DNA from: Streptomyces sp. NBC_01264
GTDB lineage: Bacteria; Actinomycetota; Actinomycetes; Streptomycetales; Streptomycetaceae
Direction: 5' to 3'
Assembly (NCBI RefSeq): GCF_026340675.1
Contig: NZ_JAPEOX010000001.1
Location: 3,038,001 to 3,102,000 of the forward strand
Length of the DNA stretch: 64,000 bases
Within the stretch, counting starts at the first letter, position 1. Each line of letters begins with the position of its first letter. The translations under genes were made by a program, and so were the position numbers. Below the pieces are notes generated by a model. It was not told the origin of the DNA, did no database searches, and worked only from the letters and a program-made list of their open reading frames with translations. This document shows, in pieces, positions 42,631 through 51,548 of this stretch.

Positions 42631-44265
42631 TCAGCGGTGGGCCGTGGCGCGGCCGAGCAGCAGGCACACCAGCGTGCCCAGCGCGAGCGCCGCGGCTCCG
42701 GCGACGGCCAGTTGCACGGCGCGCGGCTGTCCGAGGCCCAGGAGCAGGGCCAGGCTCTGCGCGACGGCGGCCGAGGCGCAGACCACCGCGGCGGGCCGGA
42801 CCGCCCCGAAGGACTGCAGGAGCAGCCCGGTCCACATCACGGCGCCGAGCAGCAGCAGGGTGGCGACCCGGACCCCGGTCAGGCCGGGTGCGCCGGGCCA
42901 GAGCAGGGTTCCGGTGAGGCCGAGGGCCAGCAGCACCACCAGGTAGGTGGCGAGGCACCGGGCGAGGGTGCTGAGCATCCGCAGCCGGAACTGCCGGGGC
43001 GAACGGGCCGCGCGCAGCCCGGCGAGGCTGCCGCTGCGGAACCGGTGGAGCAGCCATTCGGCGGGGCCCATGCTGAGGGTGAGCGCCACCGCCGAGGGGG
43101 CGGCGACCGCCTCGGCGGGGCCGCCGGCGAGCACCTCCCCCAGGGCCGCGTACAGCACGAGCAGACCGGTGCCCAGGCCGAACACCCCGTACGGGACGGA
43201 GTCCCCGAGCCGGGGTCCGCGCGGTGCGTACTCCTCCTCGGCGCCGCGCAGCATCTGCCAGCGCACCGGGCCCCCGCGGCCCGGCCGGTGTTCCGTCCAG
43301 GCGCGGACGCGGAGCACGAGGGTCCGTACGCCGTCGGCCAGCGGGAGTTCCCGTACGGCCAGGGCGCAGGCGGCCAGGAGGGAGGCCGTCAGGAGGAACA
43401 CCCTGACCGGAACGGGCAGTTCCACGAGGAGCGTGAGCAGCGCCCCGGCGGCCATCGGGGCGAGCGCGGCCAGCAGCAGCCGCTCCCGCCCGAGGACGAG
43501 CAGGACGGTGGCGGCCCCGACGTACAGGGCCTGACCGGCCGCGAAGGCGTAGGAGAAGGGGGGCCCGCCGGGTACCGCCAGCGCGGCGGCGGTCCCCAGG
43601 AGGGCCCCCGCCGGGGCTCCGGCGAGCAGGGTCCGCCCGGCGGCGGCCCGGTCGCCGAGGCCGAGCCAGGAGTACGCCCGGTGGGACAGGGTCTGGTCCC
43701 AGACCCAGCCGATGAGCGCCCCGGCGAGCAGGGTGAGCGTCCCGGCGGGCAGCCCCAGCCGGTCCTTGGGCCCGTCCAGCAGGGGCGCGCCCAGCAGGTA
43801 GGCGAGCCCGGGCAGGGCGAAGATCACCCCGCGCAGGAGGCAGGCGGTGAGGGGCACCTTCCAGGGGTCGGGGACCCGGTCGGGCTCCGGGAAGGAGCGC
43901 GGCACCCGGGCGTAGAGCTCCTCGGCGAGGCCGAAGGAGTCCTGGCGTCCGTAGGCGAGGCGGATGTGCTCGTCGGTCATGCCGTCGGATTCCAGGACGG
44001 CGGCGATCTCGTCGGGGTGGACGGCGGCGGCGATGAAAGCGTCGAGGCGCTCGGCGAGTTCGTCCATCGGGTCGGCGGCCGGTCCGTCGCGTCCGTCGCG
44101 TCCTTCGCGTCCTTCGCGTCCTTCGCGGCGCGGCCGGGGGATGCCGGGCAGGGCGTCGGCCGCGTCGGCGGCGGGCGCCGTACCGCGCCCGGCGGCCGCG
44201 GCGTGCGCGACGGAAACCCAGCTCCCGTCCGGGCCGGGGGGCTTGAGCCAGAGCGATCCGCTCAC
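42631..44265 (-). CDS. Polytopic membrane protein of the exopolysaccharide cluster (PelG/Gtb3-membrane-part role)
   Basis: 544 residues. A cytoplasmic N-terminal region (1-120) has a low-complexity Arg-Glu-Gly/Arg-Asp-Gly linker and a helical motif (DEIAAVLESDGMTDEHIR...YGRQDSFGLAEELY). About 12 membrane helices follow (about 130-540). In Pel and fungal galactosaminogalactan systems a PelF-type transferase works with a multi-helix membrane partner that exports the chain, and this protein is in that position. Sequence similarity to PelG itself is not obvious to me. GTG at 44265 overlaps the transferase stop codon, with GGAG 6 nt upstream. Confidence 0.7.
   Translation of the reverse strand: MSGSLWLKPPGPDGSWVSVAHAAAAGRGTAPAADAADALPGIPRPRREGREGREGRDGRDGPAADPMDELAERLDAFIAAAVHPDEIAAVLESDGMTDEHIRLAYGRQDSFGLAEELYARVPRSFPEPDRVPDPWKVPLTACLLRGVIFALPGLAYLLGAPLLDGPKDRLGLPAGTLTLLAGALIGWVWDQTLSHRAYSWLGLGDRAAAGRTLLAGAPAGALLGTAAALAVPGGPPFSYAFAAGQALYVGAATVLLVLGRERLLLAALAPMAAGALLTLLVELPVPVRVFLLTASLLAACALAVRELPLADGVRTLVLRVRAWTEHRPGRGGPVRWQMLRGAEEEYAPRGPRLGDSVPYGVFGLGTGLLVLYAALGEVLAGGPAEAVAAPSAVALTLSMGPAEWLLHRFRSGSLAGLRAARSPRQFRLRMLSTLARCLATYLVVLLALGLTGTLLWPGAPGLTGVRVATLLLLGAVMWTGLLLQSFGAVRPAAVVCASAAVAQSLALLLGLGQPRAVQLAVAGAAALALGTLVCLLLGRATAHR
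44082..44126 (-). repeat. In-frame 9-bp tandem repeats in the membrane-protein gene
   Basis: Five copies: two of GTCCGTCGC then three of GTCCTTCGC, encoding REG/RDG triplets in the N-terminal linker. Copy changes would keep the frame. Confidence 0.85.
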
Positions 44266-45785
44266 CACAGGCTCCCGTCGGCGGCGAGTTCCTTGTACCA
44301 GGGGTCGGCGAGGCGCTGCGTCCACTCGTCGCCCACGTGGACGGGCAGGACGGGCTGGCCGGCGAGCTCGCGGTAGATGTGGCGGAAGCCGTCCACGGAC
44401 TGGTGGAGCGTGAACTTCTCGACCACCCGCTTGCGGGACATCCGGCCCAGCTCCGCACGGCGTTCGTCGTCGCGGAGCAGGGCCAGGGTGGCGCGGGCCA
44501 TGGTCTCGGGCTCGCGCGGCGGGACGACGAGGCCGGTGTCGCCGACGGCCTCGCGGACCCCGCCCACGTCGGTGGAGACGGTGGTGCGGCCGCAGGACAT
44601 GGCCTCGATGATGGAGAAGGGGAAGCCCTCGCTGATGGAGGAGAGCATCACGATGGAGCCGGCCCCGTAGGCGCGGGCCACGTCGTCGATGCGGCCCTCG
44701 TAGGTGATCCCGTCGCTCACGCCGAGTTCGGCGGCGAGCTTCTCCAGCTTGAGCTTGTAGTCCTCGCAGCCCGCCGGGACCGGGCCGAAGAGGCGCAGCC
44801 GCAGGGCGGGGAGTTCCTCGCGCATGAACGCGTAGGCCCGGACGAGGGTTTCGAGGTCCTTGATGGGGTCGATGCGGCCGCACCAGCTCAGGGTGGGGAC
44901 CTCCGGTTCGGGGCCCGCCTGGGGGAAGGCGTGCGGGTCGACGCCGTTGTAGACGGTGCGGATCCGCTCGGAGTCGGCGCCCCCGCGCTCCTCCCAGCGG
45001 CGGTTGTACTGGTTGCACGGGGTGATCAGGTCGGCCTGGCGGTAGCCCTCGGTGTTGAGCTCGCGGTAGAAGCCGAGCATGAGTGCCTTGACGGGCCAGC
45101 GCTGTTCGGCGCTGCGGTAGCCGAGGTAGCGCTCGCGCAGGTAGATGCCGTGCTCGGTGAGCAGGAACGGGACCTCGTCGAGGTACTTCGCGGCGAGCGC
45201 GGGGAGGGTGGCCAGTCCGCTGCTGACGGCGTGGGCGACGCTGTCGGGCGGGATCCGCACGGACAGCGGGCGCAGCGCGTGTTCCAGCAGGTCGGTGGCG
45301 GTGAGCGCGTCGTGGATGGTGGGCTCGGCGGCGGTGGTGACCAGACCGGGGCGGGTCCAGACGGTCATCAGCAGGCGCAGCACCGATTCGGACCGCAGGG
45401 CCGCGGCGAGCCGCCCGGCGCGGGCGAGCCGGGCCAGTTCGCGCAGGGATTCGGAGAACCCGCGTGCCGCGTCGGGAGCCGGGTCGAGCAGGGAGAGCAG
45501 GAAGGTCTCGTAGGTCTCGGCGAACGCGCGTCGGGCCTTGCCGCGCAGTCCGGAGCGCAGTCTGCGGGCCGGCGGAGCGCCCCAGAGGGGAACGCTGGTG
45601 TGGCGGTAGACGTTGCGCGGCAACTCCCAGGTGACCGGCTCGCGTCCCGAGCCGGTCAGGGCTATGACGTTGAAGTCGACCTCCGGCATGCCGCGGACCA
45701 GTTGGTCGCACCACGTGCTGACGCCCCCGTGGACGTGCGGGTAGGTGCCTTCGGTGAGCATGGTGACATGACGCCCATGGCTCAT
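44262..45785 (-). CDS. PelF-like family 4 glycosyltransferase
   Basis: 507 residues. The N-terminal DUF3492 domain begins MLTEGTYPHVHGGVSTWCDQ, the PelF signature. The C-terminal GT4 half has LSWCGRIDPIKDLETLVRAYAFM and the EX7E donor-binding motif in SEGFPFSIIEAMSCG. PelF uses UDP-sugars to make GalNAc/GlcNAc polymers in the cytoplasm; fungal Gtb3 has a similar domain. ATG at 45785 has GGGGGG about 9 nt upstream. It is coupled to the membrane protein by a GTGA overlap. Confidence 0.9.
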   Translation of the reverse strand: MSHGRHVTMLTEGTYPHVHGGVSTWCDQLVRGMPEVDFNVIALTGSGREPVTWELPRNVYRHTSVPLWGAPPARRLRSGLRGKARRAFAETYETFLLSLLDPAPDAARGFSESLRELARLARAGRLAAALRSESVLRLLMTVWTRPGLVTTAAEPTIHDALTATDLLEHALRPLSVRIPPDSVAHAVSSGLATLPALAAKYLDEVPFLLTEHGIYLRERYLGYRSAEQRWPVKALMLGFYRELNTEGYRQADLITPCNQYNRRWEERGGADSERIRTVYNGVDPHAFPQAGPEPEVPTLSWCGRIDPIKDLETLVRAYAFMREELPALRLRLFGPVPAGCEDYKLKLEKLAAELGVSDGITYEGRIDDVARAYGAGSIVMLSSISEGFPFSIIEAMSCGRTTVSTDVGGVREAVGDTGLVVPPREPETMARATLALLRDDERRAELGRMSRKRVVEKFTLHQSVDGFRHIYRELAGQPVLPVHVGDEWTQRLADPWYKELAADGSLW

Positions 45786-45903
45786 GCGGTGTGTCCCCCC
45801 AAGGACGGAAAAGGGGCCGGCGCCCGTGGTTGGCGGAGCGCCGGCGCTAGGTGGTACGCGTGGCTGTCTTGTACGTGCCCGGCTGGTCAGGGCAGGCGGA
45901 GCG

Positions 45904-47928
45904 TCACGGCATGTGCAGCGTGACGGCGCTCTGGAGCAGCTCGGGGGCCGTCCAGGTGGAGCGGGTGCCGGCGTAGGCGGTGCCGAAGTCCGCGGTGCCC
46001 AGCAGGAGCTGCTTCTTCGTGCCGGTGGGCGCGGTGACCGGGGCCACGACTCCGGAGGGCGCCTTGACGGTGACGTCCTTGCCGATGCGGTAGGCGGTGA
46101 CCTGGTTGGCGGCGATCGCTGCGTTCCAGGCCGCGCGGCGCTGGAGCTCGACGCCGGTGTCCTTCATGCTCTGGTTCACGAGCGGCGCGCTGGGCGCGTA
46201 GAGGGTGCGGTAGCCGTCGAGGACCTGGTTGAGCACCGGGTAGAGGGTGCGGTCCTCGGCGAGGTTGGACTGGTGGACGTAGTGCGGGCGCGGGTCGTTG
46301 TTCAGGACGTGCCGCATGGCGGTCCTGGCCTCGGCCGGGACGATGTAGTTCAGGTAGCCGGTGGCGGCGTCGAGCGGGGCCGGCAGGCAGGTGGAGGTGC
46401 CGGGGTTGTCCTCGCAGATGCCGCTGCCGCCGTCGGCCCGGCTGGTGTAGATCCAGTTGTACTCGTCGGCCATCTCGGCGTTGGTGCCCGTGTTGTAGTA
46501 CACGTTCATCGGGTACCGGGGGACGGTCAGCGCGGCGCCCACGGGCCGCTGCACGGGTTCGCGGGAGTTGTCGCTGCCCGCCCACTTCACGCCGTTGTCG
46601 GCGAGCGCGCCGGCCAGGTTGGGGTTGTCCTGGGGCTGCTGCGGAAGGGTCTTGAGGCCGGAGTGCTCACCGGTGACCAGTTCGGTGCGGTCGGTGGTGA
46701 TGCCCTTGGAGGCGGCCCAGTTGTTGTTGTCCCGGATCTGCGCGGAGATCTCGGAGCGGCTCATGTAGTTGATCGCGCCGGCGCTGTTCTTCGTACAGGT
46801 CCAGGGCACGGTGGTGGTGTTCTGGACGCAGCCGAGGAACGGGTGGGTGTAGGTGTGGTTCATCCACCGGTACTTCGCCCGGTCGGCGATCAGCTGGGCG
46901 GTGAGGGCGTCGGTGTTGCCGTTCTCGGCCTTCCACTCCTCGCCCGCGCCCGCGTTGAAGAGCAGGTCGAGCTTGAAGTTCTTGGACGTCTGCCACTGCG
47001 CCAGGTACTGGGCGTCGGCGGCCGTCATCCGGATCGTGGACTCCTTGCCCTCGCCGCCGGCGCAGGCGTAGTCGCCCGGGGTGCAGTTCAGGTCCTTGTT
47101 CCAGCGGGCGTCGGGGGCGAAGACGTCGTCGACGTGGACCGCGAAGTAGTTGCGCTCCTGGCCGAGGTGGACTCCCTGGGTGACCCACTCGACGATGCCC
47201 CGGGCTAGCAGCCGGAACTGCTGCTGGTGCTGGTTGTAGCCGAAGGTGACGACCAGCTCGCTGCGCCCGTCGTGGGTGTACTCGCCGACCAGCGAGGCCC
47301 GTCCGGAACCGACCGGGGCGTCCAGGTAACTGGTGTAGCCGGTCCGCGGCTTGGCCATGAACCCGTAGCTCTCGGGGATCAGCGGCGAGTTGTCCTCGAA
47401 GGCCACCTGCCCCCCGAGGTAGGCGAAGGGGCCGGCCTTGCCGGCGGTGGTGACGGCGGCCTGCGTGCCGTCCAGGGTGCCGCTGAAGCCTCCGTTGTCG
47501 GTGTACTCCAGGCCGACGCCCGGGTGCGCCCAGGTGTAGGCGTCGACCTGACGGATCCCGTACGCCGTCTCGTACGCGGTGAGCGCGGCCATCTCCGCCG
47601 AGCCCTCCCCGAACGGGTTCTCGTTCGGCAGCACCACGCCCTGGAACTTGGCGCGCGGCCGCCCGTCGACCGTGTCGGCGAGGAAGGCCGCGTTGACGAC
47701 CGGCCGGCTGCCGCTGCCCAGGTCGACGCGGGTGTACGGAACCCCCGTGTCACGGAGTTCCGCCGTGATCGCCTCGACCGAGCTCCCGCCGTCGTCGACG
47801 ACGAGGACCCGCAGGTCGATCCGCGGAGTCACCGCGGCCTGCGCGGCCGCTCCGGGTACCGCGACGGATGCTATGGCCGCAGCGAGGCAGACGGCGGCGA
47901 GCCTGTTCATCCGGTTCTTGTGGACCAT
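45904..47928 (-). CDS. Agd3-like secreted polysaccharide deacetylase (CE18-like)
   Basis: 674 residues. A Sec signal peptide (cleavage after about residue 31, AAAQA-A) shows export. N-terminal domain about 35-255; the deacetylase barrel follows, with YFAVHVDDVF (Asp267/Asp268) and MNHTYTHPF (His358, His362) forming the Asp-His-His metal site; beta-rich C-terminus to 674. The long N-terminal domain and these motifs match fungal Agd3, which deacetylates galactosaminogalactan and makes it cationic and adhesive, rather than ordinary CE4 enzymes. ATG at 47928 has AAAGG upstream. It is the first gene of the cluster, 118 bp before the transferase. Confidence 0.85.
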   Translation of the reverse strand: MVHKNRMNRLAAVCLAAAIASVAVPGAAAQAAVTPRIDLRVLVVDDGGSSVEAITAELRDTGVPYTRVDLGSGSRPVVNAAFLADTVDGRPRAKFQGVVLPNENPFGEGSAEMAALTAYETAYGIRQVDAYTWAHPGVGLEYTDNGGFSGTLDGTQAAVTTAGKAGPFAYLGGQVAFEDNSPLIPESYGFMAKPRTGYTSYLDAPVGSGRASLVGEYTHDGRSELVVTFGYNQHQQQFRLLARGIVEWVTQGVHLGQERNYFAVHVDDVFAPDARWNKDLNCTPGDYACAGGEGKESTIRMTAADAQYLAQWQTSKNFKLDLLFNAGAGEEWKAENGNTDALTAQLIADRAKYRWMNHTYTHPFLGCVQNTTTVPWTCTKNSAGAINYMSRSEISAQIRDNNNWAASKGITTDRTELVTGEHSGLKTLPQQPQDNPNLAGALADNGVKWAGSDNSREPVQRPVGAALTVPRYPMNVYYNTGTNAEMADEYNWIYTSRADGGSGICEDNPGTSTCLPAPLDAATGYLNYIVPAEARTAMRHVLNNDPRPHYVHQSNLAEDRTLYPVLNQVLDGYRTLYAPSAPLVNQSMKDTGVELQRRAAWNAAIAANQVTAYRIGKDVTVKAPSGVVAPVTAPTGTKKQLLLGTADFGTAYAGTRSTWTAPELLQSAVTLHMP

Positions 47929-48037
47929 TTCGGCCTTTCCCCCCGCAGATCCTCGACTTCGGTCCGTGGCGCTGGGCCGGACCGGGGAGGCTTCTGTGGA
48001 AATGATGCAAAGGAACCCCGCGTCCCCTTGCGAGAGT

Positions 48038-48069
48038 GGTCCGAGTGTTTCGGACCTCATGAGGTCCGA
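48038..48069. promoter_or_regulatory. Triple alternating 7-mer dyad upstream of the exopolysaccharide cluster
   Basis: GGTCCGA (48038-48044), TCGGACC (48050-48056) and GGTCCGA (48063-48069). The last two form the perfect 20-bp palindrome TCGGACCTCATGAGGTCCGA (48050-48069). It lies 110-140 bp before the deacetylase start in the 345-bp divergent gap to pepA, where I see no ORF. Likely a regulator-binding site. Confidence 0.6.
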
Positions 48070-48273
48070 GGGGCAAACGTGCAACAGAGGCCACAGATGG
48101 GTGAACCCGACGGCCACATGATCGAACAACTTGCCAAATCTTCGAGTGGCGTGCGGACGAGCGCGTGCGCGTAGGCTCGTTTCCGGCGGCCGACGGGCCC
48201 GAATACGATCGCTACGGATGGCCGTCCACCCACTCGGCCCACACCATCAAAACGGAAGCGAGAATTCACCACC

Positions 48274-49809
48274 GTGACTGCTCTGACTCTCAGCACTGCC
48301 GGACCGGCGACGCTGCGCGCCGACGCCCTCGTCGTCGGCGTGGCGAAGGGCCCCAAGGGCCCCGTCGTCGCCGCGGGCGCCGAGGCCGTGGACAAGGCGT
48401 ACGACGGCAAGCTCGCCGCCGTGCTCGACGCGCTCGGTGCCTCGGGCGCCGAAGGCGAGACCACCAAGCTGCCGGCGCCGGACGGCCTCAAGGTCCCGGT
48501 CGTGCTGGCGGTCGGACTGGGCGCCCTTCCCGACACGGACGAGTCCTACGACGAGGAGGTGCTGCGCCGCGCCGCCGGCGCCGCCGCCCGTGCCCTGCAC
48601 GGCACCAAGAAGGCCGCCTTCGCGCTCCCCCTCGACGACGCCTCCGCCGTCACGGCCGTGGCCGAGGGCGCGCTGCTGGGCGCGTACGCCTTCACCGCCT
48701 ACCAGGGCGGCGAGAAGAAGGCCGCCGGCGCCAAGAACGGCGGCCCGAAGCAGCCGCTCGCCGAGATCGCCCTGCTCGGCGCCAAGCCGCGCGACAAGGA
48801 CCACAAGGCCGCGGTCGAGCGCGCCACGATCCTGGCGACCGAGATCAACATCGCCCGTGACCTCGTCAACACCCCGCCGAACGACCTCACCCCCGAGGCC
48901 TTCGCCGCGGTCGCCTCCGCGGCCGCGAAGGAGAACGGCATCAAGGTCCAGGTCCTGGACGAGAAGGCCCTGGTCAAGGGCGGCTACGGCGGCATCATGG
49001 GCGTCGGCAAGGGCTCCGAGAACCCGCCGCGCCTGGTGAAGCTCACCTACACCCACCCCAAGGCGGAGAAGTCCCTCGCCTACGTCGGCAAGGGCATCAC
49101 CTACGACTCGGGCGGCATCTCCCTGAAGCCGGCCGGCCACAACGAGACGATGAAGTGCGACATGGCCGGCGCCGCCGCCGTCTTCGCCTCCGTCGTCGCG
49201 GCGGCCAAGCTCGGCCTCCAGGTCAACGTCACCGGCTGGCTCGCGCTCGCCGAGAACATGCCCTCCGGCTCGGCCACCAAGCCCGGTGACGTGCTGCGCA
49301 TGTACAGCGGCAAGACCGTCGAGGTCCTCAACACGGACGCCGAGGGCCGGCTGGTCCTGGGCGACGCGCTGACCAGGGCCTCCGAGGAGAACCCGGACGC
49401 GATCGTCGACGTGGCGACCCTGACCGGCGCCATGGTGATGGCCCTGGGTGACCGCACCTTCGGCATCATGGCCAACGACGACGCCTTCCGTACCTCCATC
49501 CACGAGATCGCCGAGGAGGTCGGCGAGGCCTCCTGGCCGATGCCGCTCCCCGAGGACCTGCGCAAGACCATGGACTCCCCCACCGCCGACATCGCCAACA
49601 TGGGTGTCCGCATGGGCGGCGGCCTGATCGCCGGCCTCTTCCTCCAGGAGTTCGTCGGCGAGGGCATCACCTGGGCCCACCTCGACATCGCGGGCCCCGC
49701 CTTCCACGAGGGCGCCCCGTACGGCTACACCCCCAAGGGCGGCACCGGCTCCGCCGTCCGCACCCTGGTCCGGCTGGCCGAGCGCACGGCCACGGGCGAC
49801 CTGGGCTGA
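48274..49809 (+). CDS. pepA: Leucyl aminopeptidase (M17)
   Basis: 511 residues, cytoplasmic. Metal and active-site motifs: KGITYDSGGISLKP, MKCDMAGAA and the family signature NTDAEGRLVLGDA. It removes N-terminal residues from peptides; M17 enzymes use two divalent metals. Start GTG at 48274 with GGAAGCGAG upstream. It diverges from the polysaccharide cluster and is followed by a strong terminator. Confidence 0.95.
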   Translation: MTALTLSTAGPATLRADALVVGVAKGPKGPVVAAGAEAVDKAYDGKLAAVLDALGASGAEGETTKLPAPDGLKVPVVLAVGLGALPDTDESYDEEVLRRAAGAAARALHGTKKAAFALPLDDASAVTAVAEGALLGAYAFTAYQGGEKKAAGAKNGGPKQPLAEIALLGAKPRDKDHKAAVERATILATEINIARDLVNTPPNDLTPEAFAAVASAAAKENGIKVQVLDEKALVKGGYGGIMGVGKGSENPPRLVKLTYTHPKAEKSLAYVGKGITYDSGGISLKPAGHNETMKCDMAGAAAVFASVVAAAKLGLQVNVTGWLALAENMPSGSATKPGDVLRMYSGKTVEVLNTDAEGRLVLGDALTRASEENPDAIVDVATLTGAMVMALGDRTFGIMANDDAFRTSIHEIAEEVGEASWPMPLPEDLRKTMDSPTADIANMGVRMGGGLIAGLFLQEFVGEGITWAHLDIAGPAFHEGAPYGYTPKGGTGSAVRTLVRLAERTATGDLG

Positions 49810-49831
49810 CACCCGGGAACCCGGCTCCACC

Positions 49832-49876
49832 CAGGCCCCGGCCGTGATCAGATTTTCTGATCACGGCCGGGGCCTG
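49832..49876. terminator. Terminator after pepA
   Basis: Perfect 21-bp arms starting CAGGCCCCGGCCGTGATCAG with a TTT loop, 23 bp after the pepA stop. The rest of the 49810-50105 gap is the lpdA leader. Confidence 0.9.
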
Positions 49877-50105
49877 TTCGCTGCCAACGAAATCCGTAGG
49901 TTTCTACGCTGCGGTAACCCCCGGTTCGGGCAGAAGGACCTGACGCAGGGCAGGCCCGGCGTCCCGCGTTCCGCCGACAAATGCGAAGATGGGTTCTCGG
50001 CAGGACAGGGCCCCCACCACAGGGCCGAAGAAAAAGCGGCCGTATACCAGCCGCCGCCCGGTCACAGAGGACCGGTGCTCGGCGCACATGCATGGAGGAC
50101 GTGAC

Positions 50106-51494
50106 GTGGCGAACGACGCCAGCACCGTTTTCGACCTAGTGATCCTCGGCGGCGGCAGTGGCGGTTACGCCGCGGCGCTGCGCGCATCCCAGCTGGGTCT
50201 GGACGTTGCCCTGATCGAGAAGAACAAGCTCGGCGGCACCTGCCTGCACAACGGCTGCATCCCCACGAAGGCTCTGCTGCACGCGGGCGAGATCGCGGAC
50301 CAGGCTCGCGAGGCCGCCCAGTTCGGTGTCAAGGCCACCTTCGAGGGCATCGACATCGCGGGTGTGCACAAGTACAAGGACGACATCATCGCGGGCCTGT
50401 ACAAGGGCCTGCAGGGCCTTGTCGCCTCCCGCAAGCTGACCTACATCGAGGGTGAGGGCCGCCTCTCCTCGCCGACGTCCGTCGACGTGAACGGCCAGCG
50501 CATCCAGGGCCGCCACGTGCTCCTGGCGACCGGCTCCGTGCCGCGCTCGCTGCCGGGCCTGAACATCGACGGCAACCGCATCATCTCCTCGGACCACGCG
50601 CTGGTCCTGGACCGCGTGCCGGAGTCCGCCATCGTCCTGGGCGGCGGCGTCATCGGCGTCGAGTTCGCCTCGGCCTGGAAGTCCTTCGGCACCGACGTCA
50701 CCATCGTCGAGGGCCTCAAGCACCTCGTGCCGGTCGAGGACGAGAACAGCTCCAAGCTGCTGGAGCGCGCGTTCCGCAAGCGGGGCATCAAGTTCAACCT
50801 CGGCACCTTCTTCGACAAGGCCGAGTACACCGAGAACGGCGTTCGCGTCACCCTCGCCGACGGCAAGACCTTCGAGGCGGAGGTGCTGCTGGTCGCGATC
50901 GGCCGCGGCCCCGTCTCCCAGGGCCTGGGCTACGAGGAGCAGGGCGTCGCGATGGACCGCGGCTACGTCGTGGTCGACGAGTACATGCAGACCAACGTGC
51001 CGACCATCTCGGCCGTCGGTGACCTCGCCCCGACCCTCCAGCTCGCGCACGTCGGCTTCGCCGAGGGCATCCTGGTCGCGGAGCGTCTGGCCGGCCTCAA
51101 GGCCGTCCCGATCGACTACGACGGTGTGCCGCGCGTCACGTACTGCCACCCCGAGGTCGCCTCCGTCGGCATCACCGAGGCCAAGGCCAAGGAGATCTAC
51201 GGCGCGGACAAGGTCGTGGCCCTCAAGTACAACCTGGCGGGCAACGGCAAGAGCAAGATCCTGAAGACCGCGGGCGAGATCAAGCTCGTCCAGGTCAAGG
51301 ACGGTGCCGTGGTCGGCGTCCACATGGTCGGTGACCGGATGGGCGAGCAGGTCGGCGAGGCCCAGCTGATCTACAACTGGGAAGCCCTGCCGGCCGAGGT
51401 CGCGCAGCTCATCCACGCGCACCCGACGCAGAACGAGGCGATGGGCGAGGCCCACCTGGCACTCGCCGGCAAGCCGCTGCACGCACACGACTAA
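50106..51494 (+). CDS. lpdA: Dihydrolipoyl dehydrogenase (E3)
   Basis: 462 residues. It reoxidises lipoyl groups of 2-oxoacid dehydrogenases with NAD+. FAD site LVILGGGSGGYAAAL, redox disulfide GGTCLHNGCIPTK, NAD site VLGGGVIGVEFA and C-terminal HAHPTQNEAMGEA are all intact. GTG at 50106 has GGAGG 7 nt upstream, so the longer open frame to 49989 is not used. The E2 gene follows by 54 bp in the same operon. Confidence 0.96.
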   Translation: MANDASTVFDLVILGGGSGGYAAALRASQLGLDVALIEKNKLGGTCLHNGCIPTKALLHAGEIADQAREAAQFGVKATFEGIDIAGVHKYKDDIIAGLYKGLQGLVASRKLTYIEGEGRLSSPTSVDVNGQRIQGRHVLLATGSVPRSLPGLNIDGNRIISSDHALVLDRVPESAIVLGGGVIGVEFASAWKSFGTDVTIVEGLKHLVPVEDENSSKLLERAFRKRGIKFNLGTFFDKAEYTENGVRVTLADGKTFEAEVLLVAIGRGPVSQGLGYEEQGVAMDRGYVVVDEYMQTNVPTISAVGDLAPTLQLAHVGFAEGILVAERLAGLKAVPIDYDGVPRVTYCHPEVASVGITEAKAKEIYGADKVVALKYNLAGNGKSKILKTAGEIKLVQVKDGAVVGVHMVGDRMGEQVGEAQLIYNWEALPAEVAQLIHAHPTQNEAMGEAHLALAGKPLHAHD

Positions 51495-51548
51495 TCGTCA
51501 CTGGGCGCGACGACCACTTCCGCACTTTCGTTAGGAGCAACTGAAACC

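Noticed and set aside
44262..45785. Ordinary cell-wall or glycogen-type GT4 enzyme
   Set aside because: The N-terminal PelF-type domain and the deacetylase/GH114/GH135 neighbours fit an exopolysaccharide role better.
41055..48129. Recent horizontal transfer of the polysaccharide cluster judged by base composition
   Set aside because: GC and codon pattern look the same as the neighbouring core genes, and no mobile element or tRNA flanks it. Transfer cannot be argued from composition alone.
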